Assembly (NCBI GenBank): GCA_017549905.1
Contig: JAFYNC010000122.1
Location: 1-6,540, forward strand
Direction of reading: 5' to 3'
DNA length: 6,540 nucleotides
From: Clostridia bacterium
GTDB lineage: Bacteria; Bacillota; Clostridia; Oscillospirales; Acutalibacteraceae
The translations under genes and the position numbers were made by a program. The first letter of the stretch is position 1. Each line of letters begins with the position of its first letter. Below are positions 5,495 to 6,540 of this stretch, piece after piece. The notes under the pieces are model-generated. The model saw only the letters and a list, made by a program, of their open reading frames with translations. It had not been told where the DNA came from and did not search any database.

Positions 5495-6458
5495 TGGCGC
5501 TTTTTTGCACAAAATTATTGAAGAACTTGAAACAAGCATCGACTCACATGTTGATAAAATTTATCAGCCATCGCGTGATGAGTTGGTGTTTTTGTTGCGC
5601 AAAAAAGGATTTGCAAAACGCCTTTTAATCACTGTAAAACAAGGCAGTGCAAGATTACATTTTACCGAAAACAAATATGAAAATCCTGCTACACCGCCGA
5701 ATTTTTGTATGCTTCTCAGAAAACATCTTTCCTCTGCCCGTTTAATAGATATTAAACAACCAAGACTTGAACGCGTAGCCGAGCTTCATTTTTCTGCAAC
5801 TAATGAAATGGGTGATACAGTAATTCTTGTTTTGGTTTGCGAACTTATCGGAAATTCGGCGAATGTAATTCTTCTGCGTGACGGGAAAATTATTGATTCA
5901 CTTCGTCACAGCGATGTTGAAACCTCACAAAGACTAATACTGCCCGGCGCAATTTATGAATATCCCCCATCACAAAACAAAATAAATCCTTTAACAGAAA
6001 ACACCGATGAGGTTTTAACTGATGTAAATAACATCAGTCAAACTCTCTTATCTAATATTGATGGTTTTTCCCCTCTCGTATGCAGAGAAATCGAGTTTAA
6101 AGCTCAAAAACAGACTTTATATTCGGCTTATAATGAGGTTGTTTCAGACCTTAAAACAAATATTACACCTGTTTTAGTGTTAAATCCCGATAAAACCGCT
6201 CTTGATTTTTCTTTCACTAAAATAGGTCAATACGGCCCCAACTACCAAAACCTAACCCTTGAAAGCTTTAGTGCTTTGCTTGACAGTTTTTACACACAAC
6301 GTGACACTGTAGCCAGAATTAATACCTCGGCACGAGATATTATCAAGCTTGTTAATAACCTAATTGGAAGAACTGAAAAAAAACTAAGTCTTAGACTTGA
6401 GGAACTTAAAAAGTGTAAAAACCGAGAAACTCTTCGCATTTACGGGGAGCTTTTATAG
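5484..6458 (+). CDS. rqcH: RqcH / NFACT family ribosome quality control protein, cut short by an in-frame TAG
   Basis: RqcH binds obstructed 50S subunits and recruits tRNA-Ala to add C-terminal alanine tails to stalled peptides. The open frame encodes 324 residues, against about 570 in complete family members. The NFACT-N domain is clear: MAFDGAFLHK at the start, ENPATPPNFCMLLRKHL near 66-82, the NEMGD block near 107-111, a CELIGNSANVILL strand near 119-131 and RLILPGAIYEY at 150-160. Residues about 190-215 fit the helix-hairpin-helix region, and 270-324 begin the coiled-coil arm. The rest of that arm and the NFACT-R domain are missing because TAG at 6456-6458 ends the frame, although homology continues beyond it. 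The Asp-Arg pair used for tRNA binding in B. subtilis RqcH appears here as Glu96-Arg97. The product as written is unlikely to be functional. It overlaps trmK by 11 bases and is the last gene of the cluster in view. Confidence 0.88.
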   Translation: MAFDGAFLHKIIEELETSIDSHVDKIYQPSRDELVFLLRKKGFAKRLLITVKQGSARLHFTENKYENPATPPNFCMLLRKHLSSARLIDIKQPRLERVAELHFSATNEMGDTVILVLVCELIGNSANVILLRDGKIIDSLRHSDVETSQRLILPGAIYEYPPSQNKINPLTENTDEVLTDVNNISQTLLSNIDGFSPLVCREIEFKAQKQTLYSAYNEVVSDLKTNITPVLVLNPDKTALDFSFTKIGQYGPNYQNLTLESFSALLDSFYTQRDTVARINTSARDIIKLVNNLIGRTEKKLSLRLEELKKCKNRETLRIYGELL

Positions 6459-6540
6459 GCAAACCTTCATCTAATTGAAAACGGTAGCCGCTGTGCTATT
6501 GTATTTAATTACTAAGACGAGAATTTGAACACAGTAAATA
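6459..6540 (+). pseudogene. rqcH: In-frame continuation of rqcH beyond TAG, with a second stop (TAA)
   Basis: Reading on in the same frame gives ANLHLIENGSRCAIVFNY, then TAA at 6513-6515, then DENLNTVN to the window edge. Complete RqcH proteins carry a segment of the form GELL-x-ANL...NYYDE at this place, so the sequence is still recognisable on both sides of each stop. Each stop is one substitution from the expected sense codon: CAG to TAG, and TAC or TAT to TAA. No frameshift is needed. This is either a young pseudogene or base error near the end of a sequence; the window ends before the rest can be judged. Confidence 0.75.

Noticed and set aside
6456..6515. Genetic-code change (TAG or TAA read as an amino acid) to explain the rqcH stops
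   Set aside because: TAA ends nnrD, the lipoprotein gene, thiN, yhaM and the DUF1858 gene at natural C-termini, and TAG ends the amidase exactly where the family ends. Reading through that TAG would run into the yhaM promoter and start. Local mutation or sequence error is simpler.

Overview
The window is AT-rich DNA (GC in the mid-30s percent, judged by eye) that looks like the chromosome of a Gram-positive, low-GC bacterium, most likely an uncultured Clostridia member. Supporting signs are the YhaM-type exonuclease, TrmK and RqcH/NFACT families, a ThiN-type thiamine pyrophosphokinase, a membrane-anchored Amidase_3 cell-wall hydrolase, AGGAG-like ribosome binding sites and sigma-A-like promoters. 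Both edges cut through genes. Nothing suggests a phage, plasmid, insertion sequence or CRISPR array.

Left part (1-1387): the 3' end of an NAD(P)H-hydrate repair gene (nnrD domain) is followed after 27 bases by a small lipoprotein gene with a TTG start. The lipoprotein gene runs tail to tail into the leftward thiN gene, and the two coding regions overlap by 8 bp. The best terminator for thiN is a strong hairpin plus T-tract lying inside the lipoprotein gene, so the thiN transcript probably runs antisense over most of it.

Middle part (1388-3510): a 110-bp divergent spacer carries plausible sigma-A promoters for thiN and for a 670-residue anchored N-acetylmuramoyl-L-alanine amidase with beta-rich domains between its anchor and its catalytic domain.

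Right part (3511-6540): a near-consensus promoter with a symmetrical dyad over its -10 box opens a tightly packed rightward cluster: yhaM (3'-5' exoribonuclease), a 66-residue CxxC protein of the DUF1858 type, trmK (tRNA m1A22 methyltransferase) and rqcH (ribosome quality control, Ala-tailing). The last three genes are joined by 1-nt and 11-nt overlaps. Three of the four genes concern RNA turnover, tRNA modification or rescue of stalled ribosomes, so the unit can be read as an RNA/translation quality-control operon.

The most unusual observation is at the right edge. rqcH is interrupted by an in-frame TAG and, 57 bases later, an in-frame TAA, yet the reading frame between and after them still encodes recognisable RqcH sequence. 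This is either a recent pseudogene or consensus error near a sequence end. Stop-codon reassignment is not supported by the other genes. I did not find a clear previously undescribed multi-gene system; the remaining findings concern gene organisation and regulation.
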